Of a stretch of DNA of 64,000 nucleotides, positions 37,078-45,307 are shown piece after piece. A model generated the notes under the pieces. It was not told the DNA's origin and ran no database searches. It was given only the letters and a program-made list of their open reading frames with translations. A program made the translations under genes and the position numbers. The DNA is from CAYQUC01 sp964420605 (lineage in GTDB: Bacteria > Pseudomonadota > Gammaproteobacteria > UBA6429 > Thiohalophilaceae): positions 66,818 through 130,817 of the forward strand of contig CAYQUC010000001.1 of assembly GCA_964420605.1 (NCBI GenBank). Reading direction: 5' to 3'. The stretch's first letter is position 1. The number at the start of each line of letters is the position of its first letter.

Positions 37078-37884
37078 ATGAATAACAATAATGCAGCAAA
37101 ATGCCATACAAAAGACTATCTATCATCAATAGGTGTACCTGAACTCCCAGGAAGAACCTCACCATTTGATCCGGGGTATGATCCTGCGACATTAATAAGT
37201 CACCTTGAACAAAGTAGTCATTTAATTTCAATTTTGAAGATATCCATGGCATGTTGGCAAGTTGCTAGCGAGACTGCTACACGACAAAAAATTGCAGCGG
37301 CTAATCGATTGAATGTACCTACAGTTACAGGTGGGGGTACATTTGAGGTTGCTTGCCATTTTGGAAAACTGCCTCAATTTCTCGATTTAGTTGCGGATCT
37401 TGGTATTACTCGATTTGAAGCTGGTGAAGGTTTTATACCGCTAAAGGAGCAGCCAAAAACTATTATGAAAATGGCTGAAGAACGTGGACTTGAAGTTCAG
37501 TTTGAAATAGGTGAAAAACACAGTGGTGCTTTTTCGGCTGAAATAATTAAAGAACTGATTGATCAAGCAAAAGAGTGGCTTGATATTGGAGCGAAACAAA
37601 TAGTAGTTGAAGCTCGTGAGAGTGCTGTCGATATAGGTTTATTTTCTGAGACTGGTGCCCTGAATGCGCTTGGAGCAGATATGTTAGTTGAAGCTCTAGG
37701 GTTTGATGCTTTAATTTTTGAGGCCCCTACTAAATCAAGTCAATTTGCGATGCTAAATCATTTTGGTTCTGATGTTCATTTGTGTAATGTTCGAATGGAA
37801 GAGTTACTTCGTGTCGAAATATACCGTCGTGGTTTACATTCAGATGCTTTTCAACATGAGAATTTACGACCAAAAGGTCAATAA
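37078..37884 (+). CDS. comA: Phosphosulfolactate synthase (ComA family)
   Basis: Expected to add sulfite to phosphoenolpyruvate, giving (2R)-phospho-3-sulfolactate, the first step of coenzyme M or sulfolactate synthesis. Family landmarks over 268 residues: a lysine-bearing strand ISILKISMACW (about residues 50-60), VTGGGTFE (83-90), the FEAGEGFI acidic motif (113-120), FEIGEKH (142-148), VVEARES (176-182), LIFEAPTKSSQFAMLNHFG (212-230) and RVEIYRRGLHSDAF (245-258). I chose ATG 37078, with GAGAGA just upstream; ATG 37066 and a TTG at 36991 are in frame. The next gene is the matching phosphatase, which strongly supports the call. Confidence 0.87.
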   Translation: MNNNNAAKCHTKDYLSSIGVPELPGRTSPFDPGYDPATLISHLEQSSHLISILKISMACWQVASETATRQKIAAANRLNVPTVTGGGTFEVACHFGKLPQFLDLVADLGITRFEAGEGFIPLKEQPKTIMKMAEERGLEVQFEIGEKHSGAFSAEIIKELIDQAKEWLDIGAKQIVVEARESAVDIGLFSETGALNALGADMLVEALGFDALIFEAPTKSSQFAMLNHFGSDVHLCNVRMEELLRVEIYRRGLHSDAFQHENLRPKGQ

Positions 37885-37919
37885 TTAAAGTTTAAAACTT
37901 AGATTGGGAGTTTGCTAAA

Positions 37920-38669
37920 GTGCCAAGTGTTGTAATAGATTATTTACCTGCCTGCGCAGAACATTACAGAAATGAATACGCCATCGTTGCTATTGATGTA
38001 ATTCGTGCCACAACAACCGCAACAACGGCATTAAGTTTAGGGCGCGATGTGTATCCTGTTCAAACTACGGACGAGGCCTTTGTTTTGGCAGGTAAACTTA
38101 ACCGTCCCTTACTAATGGGAGAGCAGGGTGGTAATGTTCCTTATGGCTTTGATTTAACCAATAGTCCGGTTCAAGCAATGGCTTTAACTGCAATACCGTC
38201 AGGGGACTTTACTGATATTTCGCGTCCAATAATATTGCTATCATCATCTGGTACTCGTTTATTGATGAATTCAGTTGGTGCTGGTACTGAAGCAGTATAT
38301 ATTTCATGCGCCCGTAATTTTTCTGCGATGGCTAAGTATTTAGTTGGTTTACACGATAAAGTGGCTGTCCTAGGTGCCGGTACTCGTGGTGAGTTTAGAA
38401 GAGAAGATCAAATGGGTTGTGCGTGGCTAGCAGAAAAATTAGTTGCGGCAGGTTATGAAATGGAAACAAATCGGACGCGTGATTTAATTTCACGTTGGAG
38501 CGGGGCGAGTCTTGCTGATGCTCGAGGTGGTAGAAGTGCCGAGTATCTTCAACGATCAGGACAGATGCATGATCTTGAATTTGTTTTGCATCATTTTGAT
38601 GATCTTGATATTGTTCCTCAATTAATTAATGGTAAATTAACAGTAGTTTCTGGTAATACAACTGTTTAA
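37920..38669 (+). CDS. comB: 2-phosphosulfolactate phosphatase (ComB family)
   Basis: Mg-dependent phosphatase that converts phosphosulfolactate to 3-sulfolactate. ComB-type motifs over 249 residues: VAIDVIRATTTATTAL (about residues 22-37), LLMGEQGGNVPYGFDLTNSP (about residues 61-80), ILLSSSGTRLL (about residues 103-113), VAVLGAGTRGEFRREDQMG (about residues 143-161), and an acidic/aromatic C-terminus. GTG start, TTGGGAG about 10 bp upstream. Immediately downstream of comA (35 bp). The later coenzyme M genes (sulfolactate dehydrogenase, sulfopyruvate decarboxylase) are not in the window, so the visible pathway ends at sulfolactate. Confidence 0.9.
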   Translation: MPSVVIDYLPACAEHYRNEYAIVAIDVIRATTTATTALSLGRDVYPVQTTDEAFVLAGKLNRPLLMGEQGGNVPYGFDLTNSPVQAMALTAIPSGDFTDISRPIILLSSSGTRLLMNSVGAGTEAVYISCARNFSAMAKYLVGLHDKVAVLGAGTRGEFRREDQMGCAWLAEKLVAAGYEMETNRTRDLISRWSGASLADARGGRSAEYLQRSGQMHDLEFVLHHFDDLDIVPQLINGKLTVVSGNTTV

Positions 38670-38697
38670 CACGAAAAAATATAATAAGGTAGTTTGA

Positions 38698-39948
38698 ATG
38701 AAAATCACTAACGCAGAAACTCCGGTACTTGTACTGACTAGTAAAATAGGTGCAGTAACAATAATGCGCTGTTTAGGCCAATTTGGAGTTGATATCTATG
38801 CAACTGATGCCGATTCAAAATCACCTGCATTAACATCAAAGTATTGTAAAAAGAAATACATTAAAAAATTCGATGAATCTAAACCTGAAGAATATCTGGA
38901 GTTTGTGTTAAATATTGGTAAAGAAATTGGCAAGAAAGCGTTATTAATTCAAACATCAGATACTATGGCAGTATTTATTGCTGAACATGCTGAGCAGTTA
39001 AAACACTATTTTATTTTTCCTGATAATAGTGCTGATCTAATAAAACGGATTATCAGTAAAGAGGGAATGTATTCTATCGCGTTAGAAAATGATGTTCCAA
39101 CGCCTTTAACTTTGTTTCCGAAAAATCTTGATGATGTTTTAGAATATTGTAAAGATGGCAAGTTTCCTTTAATGTTAAAAGGAATATATGGTGATAAACT
39201 TCAAGCAAGAACCAATAAAAAAATGGTGATTGTAAATAATGCTGATGAGTTACTAGAAAATTATAAGTGGTTAGAAGATCCCGAAGAACCTAATTTAATG
39301 TTACAAGAGTATATACCTGGTGCGGATGATCAGGTATTTATATTTAATGGCTACTTTGATGCTGACTCAGAATGTTTGGCCGCATTTACAGGTTATAAGG
39401 TTCGCCAATATCCTATACATGTTGGTGCAGCATCACTTGGTGAGTGCAAATGGAATCAAGACGTTGCGGATTTGACTATTCGGTTTATGAAAGATATTGG
39501 TTATACTGGAATTCTTGATATTGGTTACCGCTTAGATCCTCGAGATGGGAAGTATAAAGTGCTAGATATCAACCCAAGGGTTGGGCAAGCGTTTAGAATT
39601 TTTGTTGCCGAAAATGGTATGGATGTAATTCGAAGCCAGTATATGGATTTGACAAATCAACGTTCAGATGAAGCTGTAATACCTGATGAAGGTCGACGAT
39701 GGATTATTGAAGATTATGATGTGATATCCAGTATTCATTATTTCTTGGAAGGTTCACTGTCATTTACTGAGTGGTTTAAATCATTTAGACGTTGTAAAGA
39801 AGGCGCATGGTTTAGTTGGCGTGATCCGGTACCTTTTTTGGCTATTTTACTTGGGTTTGGCAAAAAAATAATCTACTGGATTTTAAAAAAAATAGGCTTA
39901 CGACAGTTACCTAATACGAAAAGGAACTTTCAAAAAAGTGAAAGTTAA
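38698..39948 (+). CDS. ATP-grasp carboxylate-amine ligase-like protein
   Basis: ATP-grasp protein of 416 residues with a Rossmann-like pre-domain (ETPVLVLTSKIGAVTIMR, then DIYATDADSKSPALTSKYC), as in the D-aspartate ligase/carbamoyl-phosphate-synthase-like group. ATP-grasp landmarks are PLMLKGIYGDKLQAR (about residues 157-171), MLQEYIPGADDQVF (about residues 201-214) and the metal-binding KVLDINPRVGQAF (about residues 288-300). It follows comB by 28 bp with an AAGG site, so it should be cotranscribed. Forming an amide between sulfolactate and an amino group would make sense of this neighbourhood, but that is inference; the C-terminal 80 residues are not recognised. Confidence 0.83.
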   Translation: MKITNAETPVLVLTSKIGAVTIMRCLGQFGVDIYATDADSKSPALTSKYCKKKYIKKFDESKPEEYLEFVLNIGKEIGKKALLIQTSDTMAVFIAEHAEQLKHYFIFPDNSADLIKRIISKEGMYSIALENDVPTPLTLFPKNLDDVLEYCKDGKFPLMLKGIYGDKLQARTNKKMVIVNNADELLENYKWLEDPEEPNLMLQEYIPGADDQVFIFNGYFDADSECLAAFTGYKVRQYPIHVGAASLGECKWNQDVADLTIRFMKDIGYTGILDIGYRLDPRDGKYKVLDINPRVGQAFRIFVAENGMDVIRSQYMDLTNQRSDEAVIPDEGRRWIIEDYDVISSIHYFLEGSLSFTEWFKSFRRCKEGAWFSWRDPVPFLAILLGFGKKIIYWILKKIGLRQLPNTKRNFQKSES

Positions 39949-40031
39949 ATTTGTAATAACGATTTTCACTCTTGATTAGTAATTTGAGATTCCTTGTTTA
40001 GTGGCTTGTCCTAGCGTGGAGTGTTGCTTGA

Positions 40032-40877
40032 ATGAAAATAAAGTTAATTCAATTTTTTAAATCAACGGTTCGACTTCTTCTACCACTTTCCCTTAGAAAA
40101 TACTTAGCTATAAAAATTAGTAAACAATCCTGGATTTCCAGTGATCATCGTGCTGGTTGGTCTCTAGAGTTAGTTCGCGACATGGAAAAAAGTGATGTTA
40201 ATGCATTTCATAAGTTTTTATGGTCCAATCACATTGGGTATGCTGATACATATGAAGTAGAGCAGCGCTTTGGTGATGTAAATATAAATGAGTCTCGTAA
40301 ATTATTGTTTTCTGATATGGAGAACGTTTTATCGTTATTGGCGATTAACCGTCATTCAGAAATAAAGTCAGTATTAGATGTTGGGTGTTCTTTAGGATAC
40401 CTTCTCAAGTATATGGAAGACAATATTTTTATCAATACTAGTGAATTATACGGCATTGATATTGATGCTTATGCTATTAATGAAGGAACGTCATACTTAA
40501 AAGCGCATGATTCAAAAATAAATTTAACATGTCATGATATGGATGATATGACTGAGCATTTTAATAATAAAATATATGACGTAATTTTTTGTGCGGGCAC
40601 ATTGTTATATTTGGATGAAGACAAAGCGAACGCACTTATTAAAGGACTAATAAAACATACGAATAAACTGCTTATTATTACTGGAGTCGCATCAGCTAAA
40701 ATTGATAACAGTGGATTAACAAAATCGTTAATACGAAAACGTGATGGTTCTTTTATGCATAATATTGATGATATGGTTAAACTTAATAAAGGAAAGGTAG
40801 TTTTCCGACGCTGGGAAGGAGAAAAAAAATTAGGTGGTAACACACTTTATTTTGTTTTTGCGATTCCAGATATATAA
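40032..40877 (+). CDS. Class I SAM-dependent methyltransferase
   Basis: Methyltransferase with the motif I glycine strand SVLDVGCSLGYLLKYM (about residues 115-130), motif II acidic end YGIDIDAYAINEG (about residues 143-155) and motif IV region DVIFCAGTLLYLDEDKA (about residues 180-196). The N-terminal 100 residues are outside the Rossmann fold and include a basic hydrophobic start that may touch the membrane. It is last on the plus strand of the locus, 83 bp after the ATP-grasp gene. It could methylate the polymer or its sulfolactyl-type substituent; the target cannot be read. Confidence 0.83.
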   Translation: MKIKLIQFFKSTVRLLLPLSLRKYLAIKISKQSWISSDHRAGWSLELVRDMEKSDVNAFHKFLWSNHIGYADTYEVEQRFGDVNINESRKLLFSDMENVLSLLAINRHSEIKSVLDVGCSLGYLLKYMEDNIFINTSELYGIDIDAYAINEGTSYLKAHDSKINLTCHDMDDMTEHFNNKIYDVIFCAGTLLYLDEDKANALIKGLIKHTNKLLIITGVASAKIDNSGLTKSLIRKRDGSFMHNIDDMVKLNKGKVVFRRWEGEKKLGGNTLYFVFAIPDI

Positions 40878-40893
40878 CAAATATTGTAGTTAC

Positions 40894-40936
40894 ATGATTC
40901 TGCATAAAGTTAAGTTATTACTTTATGCAGAATCAT
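40894..40936. terminator. Perfect 17-bp inverted repeat between convergent genes
   Basis: ATGATTCTGCATAAAGT (40894-40910) and its exact complement (40920-40936) enclose a 9-nt loop. It lies 17 bp past the methyltransferase stop and 24 bp past the end of the minus-strand lipoprotein gene. Placement suits a bidirectional terminator. There is no clear T-run on either side, so it may instead stabilise the two 3' ends. Confidence 0.7.
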
Positions 40937-40959
40937 ACCTTGAAGTTTGAATAATTAAT

Positions 40960-42789
40960 TTAAGGCGTATATGCGGGTAATTCAACTACATATGCATCAA
41001 CTGAATTTCCGCCACCCCAATCACTACCGAATAATAACCTGGTTGCACTGGGACTAATGACGACATGAGGTTCAGCCCAGTATCCTTCAGAACCACTCCA
41101 ATATCCTTGTTTGCCTAGGTTACCCCAAGTTCGGTGGTGCGCAACGCGACAAACGACTCCACCAGGATTGGTGTTCGCTAATATAATTTCATTATTTAAA
41201 ACTGTTTGTCCATCAACCTTACCAACCATTGATACAGCAACCCAGCCAGGATTTTTATGGCTAATGGCAGAAACATGCGTTTTTGATGGAGGGAAAGGAT
41301 ATCCTGTTGCTTGACCGACAATGACATTACAGTTGCCATTTTCCATATTATGAGCAACTAAGGCACCTGCTTTGCAGGTAGTACCGCCAAAATCCACACC
41401 ATAATACATATCGGTACCATCAGCCAACATACCTAATGAGGCATGTTCCATGGGGCTTGCAAGGTTCAGAGTTCTTTGCAGCGTACCACTAAAATCTAAA
41501 ATATCTGCACTGCCATTGGCATAAAAGAATAAGTTACCACTGGCTGAAGCTTGTGGTGAGGCTGAACCGGTTGCTACTTTTCGGGTACTTTCAGTATTCG
41601 TGCTTATACGATAATTTAAAAAAACTTTCCCTGTGCTTTGTCGGCACACTAAACCGATTACATCTGAATCCCATGAGGTAAACATGGGATCACTACCTGA
41701 AGATACATTACTACAGTTAGTAAAGGTATTCAGCGCAACTTTGGTGTCGGTACTAACTCGATACGCAATTAGCGTTGGTGTCTTGGTATTATCAATGTAC
41801 ATTAAGGTATCTGGATCGGTGGTATGCCAGAAAACCTGTTCTAGATCGGGTGGAGTAATGTTCAGCTTTCGAATGTACTTGTAGGTTTTACCGTCATATA
41901 AATGGTGACCGTTATTAGTACCACGAGTGTGGTATAGAATTAAATATGTTTCATCGGCGTTCCATGCTTGTATGGTAGAGTACATGGGTTTTATTACAGC
42001 CCCAGTTCCTGACGCAGAAATTCGACGTATTACAGTGCCAAACTGAGGATCAATGACAGTATTGCCTTTGGCAGGTTTTGTCAGTGCCGTCATGGGGTGA
42101 TCAAGTTTATCTGTTATCAAACCCTCACATAGATTAGCTGTGTTGCTTGAGGTAAAAACTGCACTTACAAGCTGATTTTTATCCATTGTCACGGTACACG
42201 TTTGATTGCCGGTACAGGCACCAGTCCAACGTGTGAATGTGTAATTTGGTAAGGCGTTTGCTGTTAAATTAACACTGGTACCAATAGGGTAAGATTCAGA
42301 GCAATCGGTTCCGCAGTTAATACCGACTAATTTACTTATTATCGAGCCACCGATACTTGAACTGACATTGAGTTGAAAAGTATTTGGTGTTGAAACTGAA
42401 AATAGGGCATTGATCGATTGATTTTTTGACATGTTAATAATGCAACTTGCAGTACCATTACAGGCACCACTCCAACCATCAAATTGACTGCCAGGTGATG
42501 GGATTGCTTGTAAGGTGACTTGTGTTCCAGATTTCATGTTTTGTAAACACGAGTCGGCACATGAAAAATTCGACGCACTATCACGGACAACACCTTGACC
42601 AGTAATGGTTGTGGCAAGTTGGTAATTGACAGGATTGTCTGGTGTCGTATTTGGCGGATTGGGATTAGTAGCGTTATTATCGGTTGTGTTTGTATCACCG
42701 CCGCCACAGGCTGATAATAAGCTCAGTAGGATTAAACTGGAGGTATACAGAGCAAATTGATGAATGCTTTTGGTAAAGATACGAGCCAT
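40960..42789 (-). CDS. Surface lipoprotein with two InlB-type repeats and a beta-propeller
   Basis: Lipoprotein of 609 residues: signal peptide with lipobox LLSAC and Cys near residue 28, a GGG and Thr/Asn/Pro-rich linker (about residues 29-55), two tandem divergent InlB B-repeat-like domains (about residues 57-135 and 137-215), each with paired cysteines and a GW/RW-x-GAC segment, and a C-terminal propeller (about residues 225-605). The propeller is related to the secreted protein at 32225-33475 (shared NADETY, TTDPD, RVAHHR and SDWG elements). Probable outer-membrane or surface location. It is last in the minus-strand group behind the uronic-acid sugar genes. Confidence 0.8.
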   Translation of the reverse strand: MARIFTKSIHQFALYTSSLILLSLLSACGGGDTNTTDNNATNPNPPNTTPDNPVNYQLATTITGQGVVRDSASNFSCADSCLQNMKSGTQVTLQAIPSPGSQFDGWSGACNGTASCIINMSKNQSINALFSVSTPNTFQLNVSSSIGGSIISKLVGINCGTDCSESYPIGTSVNLTANALPNYTFTRWTGACTGNQTCTVTMDKNQLVSAVFTSSNTANLCEGLITDKLDHPMTALTKPAKGNTVIDPQFGTVIRRISASGTGAVIKPMYSTIQAWNADETYLILYHTRGTNNGHHLYDGKTYKYIRKLNITPPDLEQVFWHTTDPDTLMYIDNTKTPTLIAYRVSTDTKVALNTFTNCSNVSSGSDPMFTSWDSDVIGLVCRQSTGKVFLNYRISTNTESTRKVATGSASPQASASGNLFFYANGSADILDFSGTLQRTLNLASPMEHASLGMLADGTDMYYGVDFGGTTCKAGALVAHNMENGNCNVIVGQATGYPFPPSKTHVSAISHKNPGWVAVSMVGKVDGQTVLNNEIILANTNPGGVVCRVAHHRTWGNLGKQGYWSGSEGYWAEPHVVISPSATRLLFGSDWGGGNSVDAYVVELPAYTP

Positions 42790-42890
42790 TGTTAATGTCC
42801 TTATTTATATTAAGATTACAGAATTGTACTGTATCTAAATAAGGAAACTGTGAAACAGCTCATATTTCGTACTTTTTGTTAAGTAATACT

Positions 42891-43925
42891 TTAATTTCCC
42901 AATATATCCTTTACATACCAATCCATTGCTTCTTCTAACCCCTGATCAATGAGATGTGTCGGTTCATATCCTAGTAGTTTTTGAGCTTTGCTTATATCGG
43001 CACGAGAATGGCGTACGTCACCGGCACGAAAGTCACGGTAAACGGGTTCTGATTTTTTAAGGGTATCAATTCGTGTTAGCAGCTTGTCTTGGATGAAATG
43101 AAATAGTTCTGTTAACGTGGTTTGAGCATTTAAAGCAACATTATAAACTTGATTTGTTGCATCGGGATTACTTGTGGTAGCGGCTAATATATTAACTTGA
43201 ACGGTATTGTCGATATAACAAAAATCACGACTGGTTTCACCATCGCCATTAATAAAAACAGTTTCATTTGCTAAAATGCTTGCTACCCATTTTGGTATTA
43301 CAGCAGCATAGGCACCATTGGGATCTTGCCTTTGTCCAAAAATATTAAAATAACGTAATCCAATGCAGTTAAAGTCATAGGTTCGAGCGAAGACATTGGC
43401 ATATAATTCATTAACGAGTTTTGTCACTGCGTAAGGGGATAATGGATTACCTATTTTGTCTTCTAGTTTAGGTAGATCTGGATGGTCGCCATAGGTTGAG
43501 CTTGAGGCCGCATAAACAAAACGTGTTATTTTATTTTTGTAAGCAGCATATAACATGTTTAAAAAACCACTAGTATTGTTATCGTTTGTTAAAATTGGAT
43601 CTTCAATAGAACGCGGAACTGAACCTAATGCGGCTTGATGTAGTACATAATCAATATTATTACAGGCATTATTACAGTCATCAATGTTACGAATGTCACC
43701 TTCTATTAATGTAAAGTTTTTCCACTGAGAATCGTTAACACGATCTTTTACTTGATCTAAATTATGATGGTGGCCCGTAGAAAAATTATCTAATCCAAAA
43801 ACTATTTGGTTATTTTTTAATAATGTTTCTAATAAATTTGAACCGATAAACCCAGCAACACCAGTTACAAGCCATCGTTTAGGTGTTGAGTTTAATTCTG
43901 ATAATATTTTTTGGTACTGAGTCAT
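42891..43925 (-). CDS. UDP-N-acetylglucosamine 4-epimerase (WbpP/TviC-like)
   Basis: Extended short-chain dehydrogenase of 344 residues. NAD-binding GVAGFIG (residues 22-28) and the catalytic YAVTK (Tyr165, Lys169), with SSSTYGDHP upstream. The long N-terminus and GLDNFSTGHHHNLD segment mark the WbpP/TviC branch, which interconverts UDP-GlcNAc/GalNAc or their uronic acids. It follows the nucleotide-sugar dehydrogenase by 38 bp, the same pairing as tviB-tviC in Vi antigen and wbpO-wbpP. Product is probably UDP-GalNAcA for the polymer. Confidence 0.9.
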   Translation of the reverse strand: MTQYQKILSELNSTPKRWLVTGVAGFIGSNLLETLLKNNQIVFGLDNFSTGHHHNLDQVKDRVNDSQWKNFTLIEGDIRNIDDCNNACNNIDYVLHQAALGSVPRSIEDPILTNDNNTSGFLNMLYAAYKNKITRFVYAASSSTYGDHPDLPKLEDKIGNPLSPYAVTKLVNELYANVFARTYDFNCIGLRYFNIFGQRQDPNGAYAAVIPKWVASILANETVFINGDGETSRDFCYIDNTVQVNILAATTSNPDATNQVYNVALNAQTTLTELFHFIQDKLLTRIDTLKKSEPVYRDFRAGDVRHSRADISKAQKLLGYEPTHLIDQGLEEAMDWYVKDILGN

Positions 43926-43963
43926 TGTCTTTCTAATCCTAATTTAATTTTTATTATTTGATT

Positions 43964-45241
43964 TTATAGTCGTCCATCAGTTTGTTCGGACTCTAGTAAA
44001 TATTTTATATCATATAAAATATGAGATTTTTTACCAAAAGCATGAATTTTATCTGCACCTAATTCTTTAATCTGATTATGTGCAACGGCTAGAATAATAG
44101 CATCATAATGACTGTCTTTTGGTTCTTTAATCATATTTATATTATATTCTTTGTGGGCTTCTTCTTGATCTACCCAGGGATCGAAAATATCAACATTTGC
44201 ACCATACTCTTTTATTTCATCTATAATATCCACCACACGGGTGTTTCGTAAGTCTGGACAGTTTTCTTTAAAGGTTAAACCTAAAATTAATATATTTGAA
44301 TTATTTACATGGATACGTTTTTTTAACATCAATTTTAAAACTTGAGAAACAACATAATTTCCCATGTTGTCATTTAATCTACGTCCAGCCAAGATCATTT
44401 CAGGATTGTAACCAATTTCCTGAGCTTTGTAGGTGAGATAATAGGGGTCAACGCCGATACAATGACCACCGACTAATCCAGGTCGAAACGGTAAAAAATT
44501 CCATTTTGTACCTGCTGCAATTAAAACTTCTTCGGTATTAATTCCAAGACGATTAAATATAATAGCGAGTTCATTGATTAATGCAATATTTACATCACGT
44601 TGGGTATTCTCAATTACTTTTGCAGCTTCGGCTACTTTTATGGAACTGGCTTTGTGGGTTCCGGCGGTAATAATTGATTTATATAAGTCGTCAACCAGAT
44701 CTGCAGTTTCGGGAGTTGAACCCGATGTTACTTTGAGAATGTTGGTGACACGATGTTCCTTGTCACCAGGATTGATTCGTTCGGGACTATAGCCAATATA
44801 AAAGTCTTTATTAAATGTTAGTCCTGATACTTTTTCTATTAACGGCACACAGACTTCTTCAGTTGCACCGGGATAGACGGTTGATTCATAAATCACGATA
44901 GCGTCTTTTGATATGACAGCACCGAGCATTTCACTGGCTTTGATTAGTGGTGTTAAATCTGGATTTTTATTTTTGTCGATGGGGGTTGGTACAGTGACAA
45001 TAAAAATATTACATTTTTTTAGATCTTCAGTAGTTGCACAATACTGTAACTTCGACGCTTCTTTTAATTCGTCGTTGCTTACTTCCAAGGTACTGTCTGT
45101 ACCTGATTTAAGTTCTTCAACCCGCGGAGTATTTATATCAAATCCGACTACTGGAATTTTTTTTCCAAATTCTACGGCGAGAGGTAAACCTACGTAACCT
45201 AGCCCGATAATGGCCAATTGTGCATCTTGTAGTTTAAGCAT
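43964..45241 (-). CDS. UDP-N-acetyl-hexosamine 6-dehydrogenase (WbpO/TviB-like)
   Basis: Oxidises a UDP-N-acetylhexosamine to the uronic acid with two NAD+. Domains: NAD-binding IIGLGYVGLPLAVEFG (about residues 11-26), central domain, and the catalytic cysteine in LVGGHCIGVDPYY (Cys261). The C-terminal UDP-binding domain has ILILGLTFKENCPDLRNTR. Length 425 is typical. It lies between galE and the 4-epimerase on the minus strand, all same direction, so it is probably one sugar-precursor operon. Confidence 0.92.
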   Translation of the reverse strand: MLKLQDAQLAIIGLGYVGLPLAVEFGKKIPVVGFDINTPRVEELKSGTDSTLEVSNDELKEASKLQYCATTEDLKKCNIFIVTVPTPIDKNKNPDLTPLIKASEMLGAVISKDAIVIYESTVYPGATEEVCVPLIEKVSGLTFNKDFYIGYSPERINPGDKEHRVTNILKVTSGSTPETADLVDDLYKSIITAGTHKASSIKVAEAAKVIENTQRDVNIALINELAIIFNRLGINTEEVLIAAGTKWNFLPFRPGLVGGHCIGVDPYYLTYKAQEIGYNPEMILAGRRLNDNMGNYVVSQVLKLMLKKRIHVNNSNILILGLTFKENCPDLRNTRVVDIIDEIKEYGANVDIFDPWVDQEEAHKEYNINMIKEPKDSHYDAIILAVAHNQIKELGADKIHAFGKKSHILYDIKYLLESEQTDGRL

Positions 45242-45307
45242 TAATTTCCTACCTTTTATTATTTTAGCAATACTAAATTAATATTTTGTGTAATGTTTAA
45301 AAATCCT

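Noticed and set aside
44574..45197. Two plus-strand open frames opposite the nucleotide-sugar dehydrogenase gene
   Set aside because: They lie entirely within a well-supported gene on the other strand, without ribosome binding sites or recognised protein features.
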